Source: Coriaria nepalensis
Taxonomy: Eukaryota > Streptophyta > Magnoliopsida > Cucurbitales > Coriariaceae
Assembly (NCBI GenBank): GCA_027186245.1
Contig: CP114497.1
Span: 4,037,501-4,101,500, forward strand
DNA: 64,000 nt
Reading direction: 5' to 3'
Under the pieces are notes generated by a model. That model saw only the letters and a list, made by a program, of their open reading frames with translations, ran no database searches and had not been told where the DNA came from. Of this stretch, positions 24,030-35,267 are shown one piece after another (position 1 is the first letter of the stretch; the number at the start of each line of letters is the position of its first letter). The translations under genes and the position numbers were made by a program.

Positions 24030-25014
24030 ATCAAAATTGAATACTGTGCCAATACGAGATAAGAGTCCAAGCTGTAGGAAACTTTCCATGATCACTAGAA
24101 CAAGAGCTAGAGTCACTTTCAATAGCGAGAGGAAGAAAACCAAAACGTAGGCCCCTATTGGAGACCAAAGAAGAGAGCCAATACCTCTGTATGAAGACTG
24201 TTAGTGCAAGAAATATTTTTGTTAAAAGCAGCCACCAACCTACCATTGTGGTCTCTCACAATACCACCACACCCCGAGAGCCCAAAACAGGTAATAAATG
24301 AGCCATCCACATTCAACTTATAAGTTCTTTGAGCAGGTCTGATCCACTTTCACACTGTGGGAAGACGGGACGGCTTGACACGGATGGAACATCCCAGATC
24401 ATGGAAGACAGTTTTATCCAGGCTGAGTTTGCGTGGAGATGCTTCCGGGAAGAAGTAATGTCCATGATCCATCGTTTTACTTTGCGAATAATAGAAGGAG
24501 CATCATCCTTTTACCATCAAAATATGAAGCATTCCTGGACAACCATATTTCCCAGCATATAAGGAGAGGAATGATCGAAATGACTTGACGAATGACAGTG
24601 GAGACATCAGACGCCGTCCACCAAAGCATAAATCTGTCCAAGAAGGGTTGAGGGCAACAATGAATACGACATATAGGGGCAAAGTAAGCCCAAACAACGG
24701 TTGCCATTTGACCCTCAATAAGCAGGTGTTAAAGAGTTTCTTCTTGCCGAGCAGAAGAGAAGCATAAGAAATTCCCATTCTCTTCACATTAGCCTCTACT
24801 GCCACAGCCCTTTCACAAACGTTTCATGCAAACAGCATGATTGTAGTAGGGCATCGGATCTTCCGTAAGGCTTCGAAACACGGGATAGAAACCCCATAAT
24901 TAGTTGTAGACTTCCAAGCAGACTTTAACGTGAATTCTCCATTTTGAGTGGCCATCCAGAAAGATCATTATGACAAGTAGCGTTGGAAGATTATTTTCAA
25001 CTGTGACCGGAGAG
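24030..25014 (-). pseudogene. LINE ORF2, C-terminal part: zinc segment and RNase H
   Basis: The reverse strand gives, near 24.8-24.5 kb, a Cys-rich zf-RVT-like segment in broken frames, then IPLLICWEIWLSRNASYFDG, the linker typical of plant LINEs. From about 24360 an RNase H domain of the RVT_3 type follows: KLNVDGSF, then GCGGIVRDHNGR, then LHTEVLALFFGLQ, a stop, and IESDSS. The first and second acidic residues of the RNase H active site (NVDGS, TEVLAL) and the ESDS motif are all visible. It joins the sequence at 26010 across the mini-element. Confidence 0.7.
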
Positions 25015-25078
25015 ATTCATCAAAGAATATTATGATTTTTTTACTAATATTAATTATTTTATTGTAACTCTAGTGACT

Positions 25079-25101
25079 TATATATATATATATATATATA
25101 T
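25079..25101. repeat. (TA)n microsatellite in mini-element 5' LTR
   Basis: About 11 uninterrupted TA units. The matching place in the 3' LTR (25932-25943) is much shorter, so slippage in one LTR explains much of the 23-bp length difference between the two LTRs. Confidence 0.9.
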
Positions 25102-25228
25102 TTATTGTATTTTATTAAAATATATTAATACAACTATATATTTTAAAATTTTCTACAAGCTCTATTCTTTTATGGTATTAAAGTTCATAGGCTAACGCTG
25201 TTTTTTTTTTTTTTGAACTCTCTCTTCC

Positions 25229-25720
25229 TTGAATTATAACTTTTCAAGAATTACAAATTTCAATCATATCATCTCTCATCACAACCTCCGTTGTAACTAC
25301 TTCAAATCCTGCCAACATAATTGTAGCCACACGTTAACACAATTCTCAATCCAACATATAACTAGTTTTATATCCACTCATTTCGATGGAACGAATTTCC
25401 TTATTTGGAAATTTCCGAATGAGTTCATTCTCATTACCACCGATCTAATACAACACGTGGATTGTTCCCTACAGACGCCAAAGATCATGAATCTCTCACA
25501 ACCTACTCTTGAATACCTAACTTGGAAAAAAACCGACCGCTTTGTATGCTCTGTAATCAATGTCATACTATCTCCAAATGTCACACATCTCGCTCTTGAA
25601 TGTGATTTGGTTCAACATTTATTACTCAAATTTCACTTCTACAATAAGCACTCGTTACTCAAATTTCAGCTCTTTCCAACTGAAATATCTCGACTCCTTA
25701 AGCTATTTTATTGGAATTGA
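25229..25720 (+). pseudogene. Copia-type gag fragment of the mini-element
   Basis: A frame of 163 codons that is open to 25720 and continues in another frame to 25877. Residues ~48-60 read ISTHFDGTNFLIW, then FPNEFILITTDLIQHVD, the L-x-G-x-N-x-x-x-W and downstream helix pattern of the copia gag domain (retrotran_gag_3/UBN2). TLEYLTWKKTDRFVCSVI continues it. The C-terminal half and the CCHC knuckle are absent. It fits a deletion derivative that kept packaging signals and part of gag only. Confidence 0.65.
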
Positions 25721-26009
25721 AGCTCTCTCTACTTCTATTGGCCTTCTTATTGTTCGACAGCTATCCACTGCCAATCAAATTATGATGCTCTTAATAAGAG
25801 TATTTTCTCGTATCCGGTTTCAGTCTCCACCGTCCAAACTCACTGTGGGTACCCGTATTTCATTTAATGGGGGATGAAAGGATACTATGACTTTTTACTA
25901 ATATTAGTTATTTTATTATAATCTTAGTGATTTATATATATATAAATATACTTATTATAATTTATTAAAATATATTAATACAGTTACTTGCCTCTATTCT
26001 ATCAATTCA

Positions 26010-28570
26010 TGTTAAGCCAAACCTTCTCATTCATGGCAGAAGCGAGGGAAGCATTTGGCAAGTTGTCTCCCAAAGCAGAAAGGTATCCGGCTCCCCAATT
26101 GTGATGCCAAAAGGAAATGGACGTGCCGTCCCCAACCTTCCCAACCATGCAAATCCAATAAACTTGGAACCGAAGAAACCGTTTCTTTCCAAATTTTGGA
26201 GTGAGAAGCATGGCTTGTCCGGCTAGAAACAGGGCGGTGGTGGGAGTATCTCGGAGCCATATATGGGCACCATAGAGTCTTACCATGGATGAGAGTCCAG
26301 ATTCGTTTCTCACCCTCATGGGATCCGGAGAAGAACCTAGCCATTAGAGATTCGATGTGAGAAAGTACCATTTTCAGTACGGAAACCGACGCAAACAGAT
26401 GCATGGGAATTGAAGATAGGACATTGTTTTATGACCACCATTTCTCGGCCTAGTGACAAAAAATGCGAATGCCAGCCCTCGATCTTATTGGAAATCTTGT
26501 CTATTAACTCGTGGAAGTGGGCAACTTTAATCCTACCATAAGATATTGGGGCTCCCAGGTAAATGAAAGGCACTTGACCACGTTGGAAGACAGTTGCATG
26601 GGCAATTAAGTTATTCCTCAAAACTGGACAGTTTGCATTGGTATAAAAGCTACTCTCGGAAGCACTCACTTTTTTCCCAGACGCTGTTTCATAAGTGTGG
26701 ATCACTTCCATCAGAGCATTAATAGAATTAGGGTTCCCATTAGTAAGAGTAAGGATATCATCTGCGAATAAAAGGTGCGATACAGTGGCGCAACCGTATT
26801 TAGTGGAGAAAGGTTTAATGAAGCCAATTTGCATGGCTTTCGTGATACTCATGCTTAACCATTCCTTCGCTATTATGAAGAGCAAGGGCGATATTGCATT
26901 TCCATGTCGGAAACTCTGAGAGCCCTGAAACCAACCTTTATACACCACCTGAAAGATGATAGAAAGGTGAACACCCGTGTAGCTTGAATCAATGACTCGA
27001 CGAAGAAGATGATTGAAACCGAAGCTTGAGAGGACTTTATCATGTCGAGTCTAAAGATAACATTACCTCCCAGATTTTCTTCAAAATCCTTCATCAATTC
27101 TTGGGCCAATCCTACAGCTTCCATAATTGAACGACCTCGAACGAATCCATGCTGAGGATCCGAGATTAGAGAAGGAAGAACTAGCTAATCCTGTTGGCCA
27201 AAGACTTGGAGAAGATCTTGTAGCATACGTTGCATAAACTTATGGACCGGAAATCTTTTAAAGAAGTTGGGGCCTCTTTTTTGGGATGAGCAAACGAAGC
27301 GTGCTAGATAATGCTGTAGGAAGGGAGTGACCCTGTAGAAAGAAATCGGCAGCTTCTATCACATCGGTCTTGATTATTTCCAAACAAGACTGGAAGAAGG
27401 CCGAAGAAAACAAGTCAAGGTCAGGAGCACTATCAATGTCAATTGACCAAATGTTATCCTTTATTTATTCTTCTGCAAAAGGCGCAAGCATCTCATCATT
27501 GTTCTCTTGAGTGAGGATAGAGAGGATGCATTCAAACATATTTTCAGTAAAGTGTACACCCTCAGAAGTGTATAACTGGCTAAGGAAATCTATAACTTGG
27601 TGAAACTCAATAGGATTTGAAAGGTTAGAACCGTGCTCATCCGTGATATTACTGAGATTAAGACATCTATTTTTATTTTGAACTGTAGAGTGGAAGTATT
27701 TTGTGTTACCATCACCCTCTTTCATCTATCTTTCTCCAGCCTTTTGTTTCCAATAAATTTCATCTTGAAGAAGGCATTATTGGTAAGCCTTTTTAGAAGC
27801 GCGCAATTCCTCCTCTAAGTGATCTGTCCAGCCTGCTTGAATCGCTGAGTCACAAGCTTCAACCTTGTCTCTCCATGTATCTAGAGCAACAAAAATATTC
27901 CCAAAGACATTCTTATTCCATGTTTTTAGAATAGCCCGCGTGTTTGGAAGTTTAGTCACTAATCTCATGTAAGGGTTTTGGAGATTTGATTGCCATGCAC
28001 TCTGTACTGTGTATAAGGAGTAATGAGTGGCCCACATGCATTGATATCTAAACCTTTTTGGGCTACTGTAAGTGAAGGAATCAGATCGGCGCACCATGAG
28101 GCAGTGATCAGAATGAAGGCAAGATAAGTGAACAACCCTACCTTTGAAGACATTGCAAATATCCGGACTAACAAGAATGCTAGACGGGAGTAAACTCGAG
28201 CAAGACCATTTCTGTTGTTGCAATGAGTATACATAGAACAAGAAAAAGGAGGATCAAGCAGCCCGGCATCGTGAATGCAGCGTTCGAATTCTGCCATAGC
28301 CGAGAAGGAAAGAAAAACACGCCCCAATTTCTCAATAGGATAACGGATTATGTTGAAGTCACCCCACCAGATAATCGGAATATTAAAATTATTGGTAATA
28401 GAGAGAATAACACACTACAGCGTGCGTCTTTCTGCCTAGTATAGAAACTCTAGAATGGAAAGCAATCTTCTTTAAGTGACCTAAAGTATCAGGATTCCTG
28501 ATACCTCTACATTTCGAAAACATGATCGAATGAGACATTAGAAATCTGACCTATTTGGGGGTCTGGACCA
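26010..28570 (-). pseudogene. LINE ORF2: endonuclease and reverse transcriptase
   Basis: Reading on the reverse strand, 28.55-28.1 kb holds decayed endonuclease sequence (CRGIRNPDTLGHLKKI near the start). LHSDHCLMVRRSD at 28.13 kb keeps the SDH triad motif of exonuclease-endonuclease-phosphatase enzymes. SPKRFRYQCMW and TWNKNVFGNI follow, then KEGDGNTKYFHSTVQNKN (27.7 kb). RT motifs come next: HGFVRGRSIMEAVGLAQELM (27.15 kb), GNVIFRLDM, HGNAISPLLF, then LLFADDILTLTNG (26.76 kb) with the catalytic FADD intact, and FIYLGAPIS. At 26.1 kb VGDGTSISFWHHNW marks the segment before the zinc region. The longest open piece is 203 codons (26337-26948). Frame breaks elsewhere abolish function. Confidence 0.8.
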
Positions 28571-28639
28571 TACTGTCCTGAGTAGAAGTACTCACGGCTA
28601 GCAAGGTCTTTCAACCTTTCTTACCTTTAACTTCCTGGA

Positions 28640-29803
28640 AGCCAACCTGATCCATCCTAGAGGAATCTGATGTATATAACCATGAAATCCAAAATTTCCT
28701 CCCTCCATGTCCCCGTCCGAGTGTGCTTTTGAATCAAGGGAACTGGTTTCTTTATTTGACTTGGCTTCATTAAGTAAATCTGCTTCCTAACTGTTCGAAG
28801 GAATAATAGGATTTTCCTTTTGACTATTGTCAAGAGTGGGCGCTGCATGGATTGCATGGGATTGTTGGTTGTGGGTTTGGATGTGTTCATCTACCATAAC
28901 TGATTCATTAAGATCTATTGGGGTGGAATTGGTAATTGGTTTATTGTCTCCATCATTAATGATATGTAGCAGGGACAAATTGGGAACTCGCATTATTTTC
29001 TAGCTGGGTATTTTCTTGACCTGATGCAGTGGAAGTTTCCGCTTGATTACTGTTGTTTTTGGCAGATTTACTCGGTCTCTTTTTAGCAGATTTGGATAAA
29101 ATAGTGATCTGTTGTTGGCTGTCTTCCTGGGTATCCACCCTGGCCGTTTGAGTAAGGATGAGGTTCTTCCTTCTGCAGTTCACGTCAACGTGTCCCTGAA
29201 CGTTGCAGTGGTTACAGAAGGACGGAAGACCCTCATATATAATATCATGGAACCAACCTTCCTGTTTGTCGAGCCAGCTCTTAGATGGTAAGGATTTCTT
29301 GAGATCTACATCCATACAAACCCTCGCGCCATTGAGACGAGTGAGGGTTAATGTAGTAGAGTCTATTGCCAACACATTACCAATTAAACTAGCAATGGCC
29401 CATAGCATGTCAGAAACATAGTAATTTATAGGCAACATCGGGAACTGAACCCAAACGGGGGTAATGGAGGTATCCTATTTTGTGTTGTGGGCTTTGTTCC
29501 ATCTGAAGATTTTATTAAAAAAAAACCCTTGATAGAGGATACCTCTCTTGTCAACTTTGTTACCGTGTCTTTCTCGACAGTGAATCTGATGGGCAGTGAA
29601 CGAGAATCTAGAAGTCCCGTAATGAAACTTCCTTCAAGGTTCCACTTATTTTTTATGGAAACATTATTCTCCTCTAAACAAGGTCTTCCATTGGCAAATT
29701 TTAGCACTATTGCTTTGGCAAGCACGGCCTCGGATTGATGGACTGTCTTGGTTGAGAAGGAGAAGGCTGGGAAGCCGTCTTTAGCGTAGGAACGAGCCTC
29801 CAT
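28640..29803 (-). pseudogene. LINE ORF1: DUF4283 and CCHC knuckle
   Basis: Starts at 29803 with MEARSYAKDGFPAFSF. The DUF4283 RNA-binding domain follows: AIVLKFANGRPCLEENNV, KWNLEGSFITGLLDSRS, then, after a frame change near 29440, LPINYYVSDMLWAIASLIG and VCMDVDLKKSLP. A zinc knuckle CNHCNVQGHVDVNC (C-x2-C-x4-H-x4-C, all ligands present) sits near 29.21 kb, followed by a polar Ser/Gln-rich tail to about 28640. This is the usual layout of plant L1 ORF1 nucleic-acid chaperones. One frameshift and downstream breaks make it non-functional. Confidence 0.8.
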
Positions 29804-30656
29804 CGATATAGGGGGAAACGTGACAGATTGATTATATCAGCGACGCAACTTATGATTGCACAAATCCTTAGGTAGATATGCATTCATATCCAAGCAACCA
29901 TATACCTATTTTCTCTCACACTCCTCCAAATACCGACTAGAGCGTCGGAGCGGGGTTGAGGTCTTTGTTTGTGAGCGTAGGTGTCTGATCTCGGAGCACA
30001 CAGTCGGTTGTAGAGCCCTTTGTAGCGGACGGATATCCACATCAACAGTTTGGCACCGATCGTAGGGACGTTGTCTTCATTTTTGAAAATGAGGGAGAGC
30101 TTGGAGGGAGAGCAGACAGGGGAAAATGAAGGAGGAGAAAGAGGTAGATGAAGAGGAATCCTCTCACCCCTTACTTGAAGGGAGAGTAACACATTCTGTG
30201 AGCGCCGCCAGGGGATGGCCAACACCCCCACAAACTCCTCCAATCATCAACAGAGAAGTAGAGGTGTTATAGGGTATCGAGATAATGGAAAGGGGAAAGG
30301 GGGCTAGTGTAGAGAGTGGGGCAAGTGGTTAAGCATTCTATAGATACAAAAATCGTGGAAATAAGAGATAAGGTAGGACAAGAGAGGGGAGAAGGACTGA
30401 GGCATAGAGATATACGTCTTCCTCCAGGGGTGCACTAAGGGTTCATCGATATGAAGAGGCTCCCACCCTGAGAAGGACAATGCAACGTTCCGTCTAAAAA
30501 CTAAAATTGCATTGGAAGAGGAGGCTGAGGATTCAACTTATACAACATGGAATCCAAACCCCCTCCAAAAATTGAAGGGCCCTACCTATACTTCTCATGA
30601 ACTTAGCTAAAGAGTCTAGGGGGAAGGTGAAAGTTATCTAAGAGCTAACTAAGAAA

Positions 30657-31641
30657 ATGAAGGAGCTAGAAGCAGTAGTGAAGGGAACAACTCTATGCAT
30701 GGACGAGCCAAATAGCCCATTTACTGAAAGAGTGCGAAATGCCAAGTTGTCGATGAAGTTTAGGACTGCAACCCTAATGTATAATGGAACAAAGGATCCT
30801 CTGGATTATGTTAACTCATATAAGATATGCAGACGGATGAACTCCATGTCAGATGATATGATGTGCCTATTTTTTCACATCACATTGTTAGACTCAGCCA
30901 GGGAGTGGTACAGATCCCTCACACCATACTCTAGTAACTCTTTCGACGAGCTGGAGCATTTGTTTATGTCTAACTTTTGGGGGGTAGCTAACACGTGACT
31001 CCTTCTCATGAGTTTGTACACTATAAAACAAAACCCATAGGAGGCTTTGCTAGAATATATAGAGTGGTTCAACCGAGCTTCGAAGAAGGTGGATCAACTC
31101 GAGGATATTGGAGTTCTACATGCCTTCCTATGAGGCACAACGGACAAAAAGTGCTTCAGTTCCAATGCTGAGGCATTGTTGAAGCGAAAAGGATCAGCGT
31201 AGTCGAAGAGATCCTAGTGTCACAACTGAGGAGCCGATGAGAAAGGGGTGTTTTAGTAGAGGAAGTGAGGCGAAGAGAAAAAGAGAGGAACCAAAGGGGA
31301 AAGTGGAATAAAGAGAAGATAGGATGAAAAGAGAAGTCTGGATAAGAAAATAGCGTCCCCACTCTTCAGGAATACCTTCCCACCTCTTATGACAAGTATT
31401 GAAGTGATTTACACTCGCTTCAAAAATCACAATCTATTTAGGGCCCCTCAAATTGTTGAAAAGCACACCGGCTCAGCAAAATAGAAGGTCATATTGTAAA
31501 TATCACTGGGAACATGGTCACCAAATGAAGGACATCATACATTTAAAGAGAGAAATTGAAAGGCTGATCCATGATGGCCGTTTGGGAGAATTTAAATCAC
31601 ATAGGGAAAATAAAACCAGGCATCATAATGTCACAGGATAA
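30657..31641 (+). pseudogene. gypsy gag relic
   Basis: A 113-codon open piece (30657-30998) holds the capsid domain: NSPFTERVRNAKLSMKFR, YNGTKDPLDYVNSYK, HITLLDSAREWYRSL and SFDELEHLFMSNF. After broken frames, 31453-31641 holds YCKYHWEHGHQMKD followed by LKREIERLI. That matches the C-x3-H-x4-H knuckle-like motif and the E-I-E-x-L-I helix that usually follow, except that the final Cys of the motif is replaced (DII instead of D-C-x). Confidence 0.75.
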
Positions 31642-31740
31642 ATACAAGTGATCGTAGGAGAACAAAAAGGGGGAGACTCAGGGCGTCAGTGAAGTAGGTG
31701 GATGAGGAGCCTAACATAGGCTGAGATTTTCTTAGTATTA

Positions 31741-32200
31741 ATGGCCTTTCGGAATAAGGCACCAACTGAAATCACTTTCAATCACCTAGATGAGAAACGA
31801 ATTGTATATCCCCATAACGATGCCCTGGTCATCTTGGCTAATATTTCTACCATGTTGATACACCATGTGCTGGTTGATTCAAGAAGTTTTATGGATGTCA
31901 TGTCCTTATCCACTTTCAGAAAGATGGGCATCAGCAATGCAAACTTGAGACCAGTCAACACTCTCCTGACCAATTTTTTTAGGAAGTCCTTATATACTGA
32001 AGGGATGACAAATCTATCAATGACCCAAGAAGAGGGGTTATGAAGGTCAATAGTCATGGCAGACTTCATGGTTATCAACCTCTTGTCTAGATATAATATT
32101 ATCATAGGCCGTCCTTCTATCAACTCCCGAGGAGCCATAATCTCGACTAAGCACTTAACGAAGGGAGATTAGAAAAGTTCAAGGAGATGTTATATGGTGT
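31741..32200 (+). pseudogene. gypsy protease relic
   Basis: Open for 100 codons from 31741: TEITFNHLDEKRIVYPHNDA, ILANIS, then HHVLVDSRSFMDVMSL. The aspartate of the pepsin-like active site is present, but the D-S/T-G triplet reads D-S-R, which would abolish catalysis. The conserved flap region follows in broken frames (VINLLSRYNIIIGRP near 32090). Confidence 0.7.
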
Positions 32201-32449
32201 CGACTAAGCCATAATCTGAGGAAGAATGTAAAAAGGATAAAGAGAAAGTGAAGAAGGAGGAGGCTGAGAGTTTCCTCAACATAGGCACTCAAGTATATCA
32301 TGTTTTTCGTAGGAAGGAAGCTAAGAATAAGTACCGGGCTGGCTGATGTTAAACTGAACCACATAACATCGATGTATTTACTTAGGATACATCTGAGCTG
32401 ACAAGCATTAAGGAAGATGTCATCATATATTAGCATAACATCAAACTAG

Positions 32450-33145
32450 GAAAAAGATCGATCAGACAAAGGAAAAGGAAATTATTGGGTCACGGTTGAG
32501 GCGGTAGAGAAATTATTGGCTATAGGAGCAATCAATGAGGTCCAATATCCGGAGTGGCTCTCGAATATTGTGCTTGTATACAAAGGGGGAGGAAAGTGGT
32601 GGCCATATGTGGATTTCATAAATCTAAATTCTGCCAGCCCTAAGGATAACTACCCCTTGCCCAGTATAGACCTGATGGTAGATGCTATAGCCAGGCACGA
32701 GTGACTGAGCTTCGTGAACGCTTATTTAAAGTACCATCAAGTAAAGCTATGGGCTAAAGACTAGGAGAAGGCCTCTTTTATAACAAAAATGGGCACATAT
32801 TATTAAAACATAATGCCTTTCGAATTGAAGAACGTTGGCACCACCTTCCATAGGAAGCAATTATGAAAGATAATGGAAGTTTACGCTGACAATATACTTG
32901 TAAAGACTGTGAAGATGAATTCAGATAAATTTGCTTTTAGGGTAAGATCAAGCAAGTTCTTAGGATATATTATGCATCAAAGGGGGATTGAGGCAAACTT
33001 AGAGATGATATACGCTATCATCAACTTGAGGGGCACTACAAACAAAGAAGGAAATCTAAACCCTAATAGGAAGAGTCACTGTGCTGAGCAGCTTCATGAG
33101 TCGTTTGACCAACAAGTGTTCTCTTACTAAAGGATGAACGAAAGA
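32450..33145 (+). pseudogene. gypsy reverse transcriptase relic
   Basis: 32516-32704 gives AIGAINEVQYPEWLSNIVLV, KWWPYVDFINLNSASPKDNY and PLPSIDLMVDA, the fingers region of Ty3-type RT. At 32873 MEVYADNILVKT covers the catalytic box. The expected Y-x-D-D is Y-A-D-N, so the second catalytic aspartate is lost. SKFLGYIMHQRGIEAN then marks the thumb and connection. Stops and frame changes separate the blocks. Confidence 0.75.
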
Positions 33146-33149
33146 CTGC

Positions 33150-33840
33150 AATAAGGCATTTAAAGAACTGAAGGAATATTTAGCATCCATACCAAGGCTG
33201 AGCAAGCCAAAGGTAGGGAATGAACTAAGCCTCCACCATGCAATGAATGGGGTAGTTGTGAGCTCAGTACTTATAAAGGGGGAGGAGGGAAAGCAAATTC
33301 TAGTCTTCTATATGAGTAAGGTCGTGGGCGAGTCTGAGAGAAGGCATCATTCATGCTAATAAAGTTGTTTTCTACCTTATGGTAGCCATAAGGAAGTTGA
33401 GACCGTATGTTTCAGCCTACATTGCAGTAACGACTAACCTTCCCTTAAGGTAGATCCTTGAAAATCCTGAAAAATCTAAGAGATTATTGAAGTGGCCCGT
33501 CAAGTAAGGAGAATTCGACATATCCTATAGGCCTAGGGCAGCCATCAAGGCTCAAGCCTTCGCTGACAGATGATGAGAAGGAGCTATTGATGATAGAAAT
33601 TCACAAGGGTGTATATGGGAGCCACTTAGGTCGGCAAACAACCGTACAAAAGTTAATGAGATAGGGATATTTCAGACCCACAATGAGAAGGGACACCAAA
33701 TGGCATAGGAAGCGCCATAAAGAGTGGAATGTTCATTCAAACATTCCCAGAAAGCCTTCGGTGGAATTAGCCTCGGTCATCAGCGCTTGGCCATTTGCAA
33801 GGTGGGGAAAGGATTTCATCGCACCCTTGACAACTTTACG
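33150..33840 (+). pseudogene. gypsy RNase H and integrase N-terminus relic
   Basis: Around 33295 ILVFYMSKVVGESERRH matches the RNase H stretch of Ty3 elements. From 33600 EIHKGVYGSHLGRQTT and GYFRPTMRRDT correspond to the integrase zinc-binding region (the H of GSH is present, the CC pair is lost). PSVELASVISAWPFARWGKD and FIAPL are the start of the catalytic core. The sequence then departs into unrelated DNA near 33840. Confidence 0.7.
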
Positions 33841-33899
33841 TGTCGTACTCTCACTACTCAGCGTTCTGATCATTTCCTGCTCCATGATGGGTGTTAGCA

Positions 33900-34330
33900 C
33901 CTTCGCAATCTAAGACAACAAAGTAGCGCCACCTTTGTTGCTGCACCTAAACGCCTTTGTCGCCGCAACATATAGCGATGCCTCAATCTCACACCTTTCG
34001 GAGCACCTGAACGCATAGTAGCAACACCTTTGTCTAACATGCTAGGGATTCGGTCTCCACTCGAAGGTCAATTACTTTCTACCTGTCCATTCGTCGGAGT
34101 TCCTTTGCTCATGTTTGAGCTAAGCGAAGAAATACCTATCTTAATCTCAACATCGCCTTGCATCTTCTTATCCCGTTCAACTATTACTAGGTCGACTGAT
34201 GCTACCTTAGTCTTCTTAGACCTCAGCCTCAATTATCATCTCCCTTTGACGCTTTATTTTCATAAGCTCTACTGACCCTACCCAGTCTCGATTTCCTAGG
34301 CTACCTGGCTGAGGTTATCCTGGAATAAGA
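33900..34330. other. GC-richer block with AGTAGC..CACCTTTGT repeats
   Basis: AGTAGCGCCACCTTTGTTGC (33924) and AGTAGCAACACCTTTGTC (34017) are direct near-repeats, with a related CGCCTTTGTCGCCGCAAC (33950) between. Such words are common in subterminal regions of non-autonomous plant CACTA elements, but no CACTA terminus was found. The open frame 34030-34275 shows no recognised domain. Confidence 0.35.
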
Positions 34331-35131
34331 CCTAACATTTTTTTTTTCTTTAAGAGGTTCTAGATTTAGTCTAATATTGGTTAGAAATAGAGTCTCGACT
34401 CTAAGTTTTAGTTGCATTTTGATAATTGTTAAGGTTTTGGGGTTTCCTACCTGTCCACATTCGACCATTGTTGAAGCTAGATCAACATGATGGAGAAGCT
34501 TAATACTTATAAACACTTGATACAGATCATCTTAAAATTATTATCTTGTTAAAATTTAAAAAAGTATTTATCTTTATAATTTGCTTTTCCCCCCTCCTTT
34601 TATAGGAATTTCAGGCTCTCATTGGCAACCTCTTTAAAACAAAAACAAAAAAAAATCAATTTTTTTAATCGCTAATTATATTGGATAACTAATTTTTATG
34701 TATTTTTTAAAATCTTTTTTTTTTAACAGAAAAAATTAGCGAAATAGAAGTGATTTTCATTTTGTTGAACTACAACATTGATTTTTTGTAATCATTATGC
34801 AAAACGTTTTAAAGAAACTAAATTTTAAAATACTTATGTCAATCAAGCTCTTAATGTTGGAAATAGAAATCAATACTGGAGAGAGATTTAATTTAACAGC
34901 AGCCGGTGGTTTGGAAAATAAGTATGAATTTGCAATATTTTTTCTCAAATGTCCTTTTGTAAGATAATGAGCAGTTAGTTACAGGAGATGAGCGACAAAC
35001 TTAGTAGCGGCTGCAGACAAGCGGCGGGGAGGAGCTAGGATGTGGGTCGAAAATGGGGAGAGGAAGGAACGTAGAACTAATGGGGAATTTTTGAGTGCTC
35101 GTTTGTGGTGTAGCTTTTAGTTAGGGATGTG

Positions 35132-35173
<42 letters not shown>

Positions 35174-35265
35174 AGGTTAAATGAATCAGCTAAGTGGTTG
35201 ACGTGGAGGGATTGTCAAGTCATATACTTTGTCTAAATTTGTTTCTTTTTTTTTCTCTATTATTT
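34330..35265. other. Non-coding DNA with long poly(T)
   Basis: Low-complexity A- and T-rich sequence with a GC-richer island (34980-35100) containing GACAAACTTAGTAGCGGCTG. A run of 34 T at 35134-35167 could be the poly(A) tail of a reverse-strand retroposon, but no body was recognised above it. Confidence 0.4.
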
Positions 35266-35267
35266 TC

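Larger units (their letters stand above)
25020..26004 (+). mobile_element. 985-bp gag-only LTR mini-element, ATTCA duplication
   Basis: ATTCA flanks both ends (25015-25019, 26005-26009). The 5' LTR (25020-25172) and 3' LTR (25875-26004) share AAAGRATAYTATGA, TTACTAATATTARTTATTTT, TATTAAAATATATTAATACA and CTCTATTCT. The 5' LTR has lost its initial TG (TC) and final CA (TA); the 3' LTR keeps TG..CA. The internal 702 bp hold a Met-tRNA-like primer site (TGGTATTAAAGTTCATAGG, 25173), a gag fragment and a purine tract ATGGGGGA (25867-25874) abutting the 3' LTR. No RT, integrase or protease is present. Confidence 0.85.
23950..30250 (-). mobile_element. LINE (non-LTR retrotransposon), nearly full length, dead
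   Basis: A reverse-strand plant LINE (L1-type) whose parts stand in canonical order: pyrimidine-rich leader (to ~29804), ORF1 with DUF4283 and CCHC knuckle, endonuclease, reverse transcriptase, zinc-binding C-terminal segment and RNase H. An LTR mini-element (25020-26004) interrupts ORF2. Stops and frameshifts are frequent but every domain is still recognisable, so it is of intermediate age. The 5' boundary is uncertain; purine-rich + strand DNA continues to about 30480. Confidence 0.8.
30545..33840 (+). mobile_element. Ty3/gypsy polyprotein relic (Tat/Athila-like)
   Basis: Forward-strand domains occur in the order gag, protease, RT, RNase H, integrase, which is Ty3/gypsy order (integrase last). 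The gag style (YNGTKDPLDYVNSYK) and the protease and RT wording (YPHNDALV, QYPEWLSNIVLV) point to the non-chromoviral Tat side rather than chromoviruses; this is inference. No LTR was found on either side. The integrase stops abruptly after its zinc-binding part and a short catalytic stretch near 33830. Confidence 0.8.

Noticed and set aside
29884..30243. Reverse frame of 119 codons upstream of LINE ORF1
   Set aside because: It lies in the pyrimidine-rich LINE leader and shows no domain. DUF4283 starts only with the frame at 29803.
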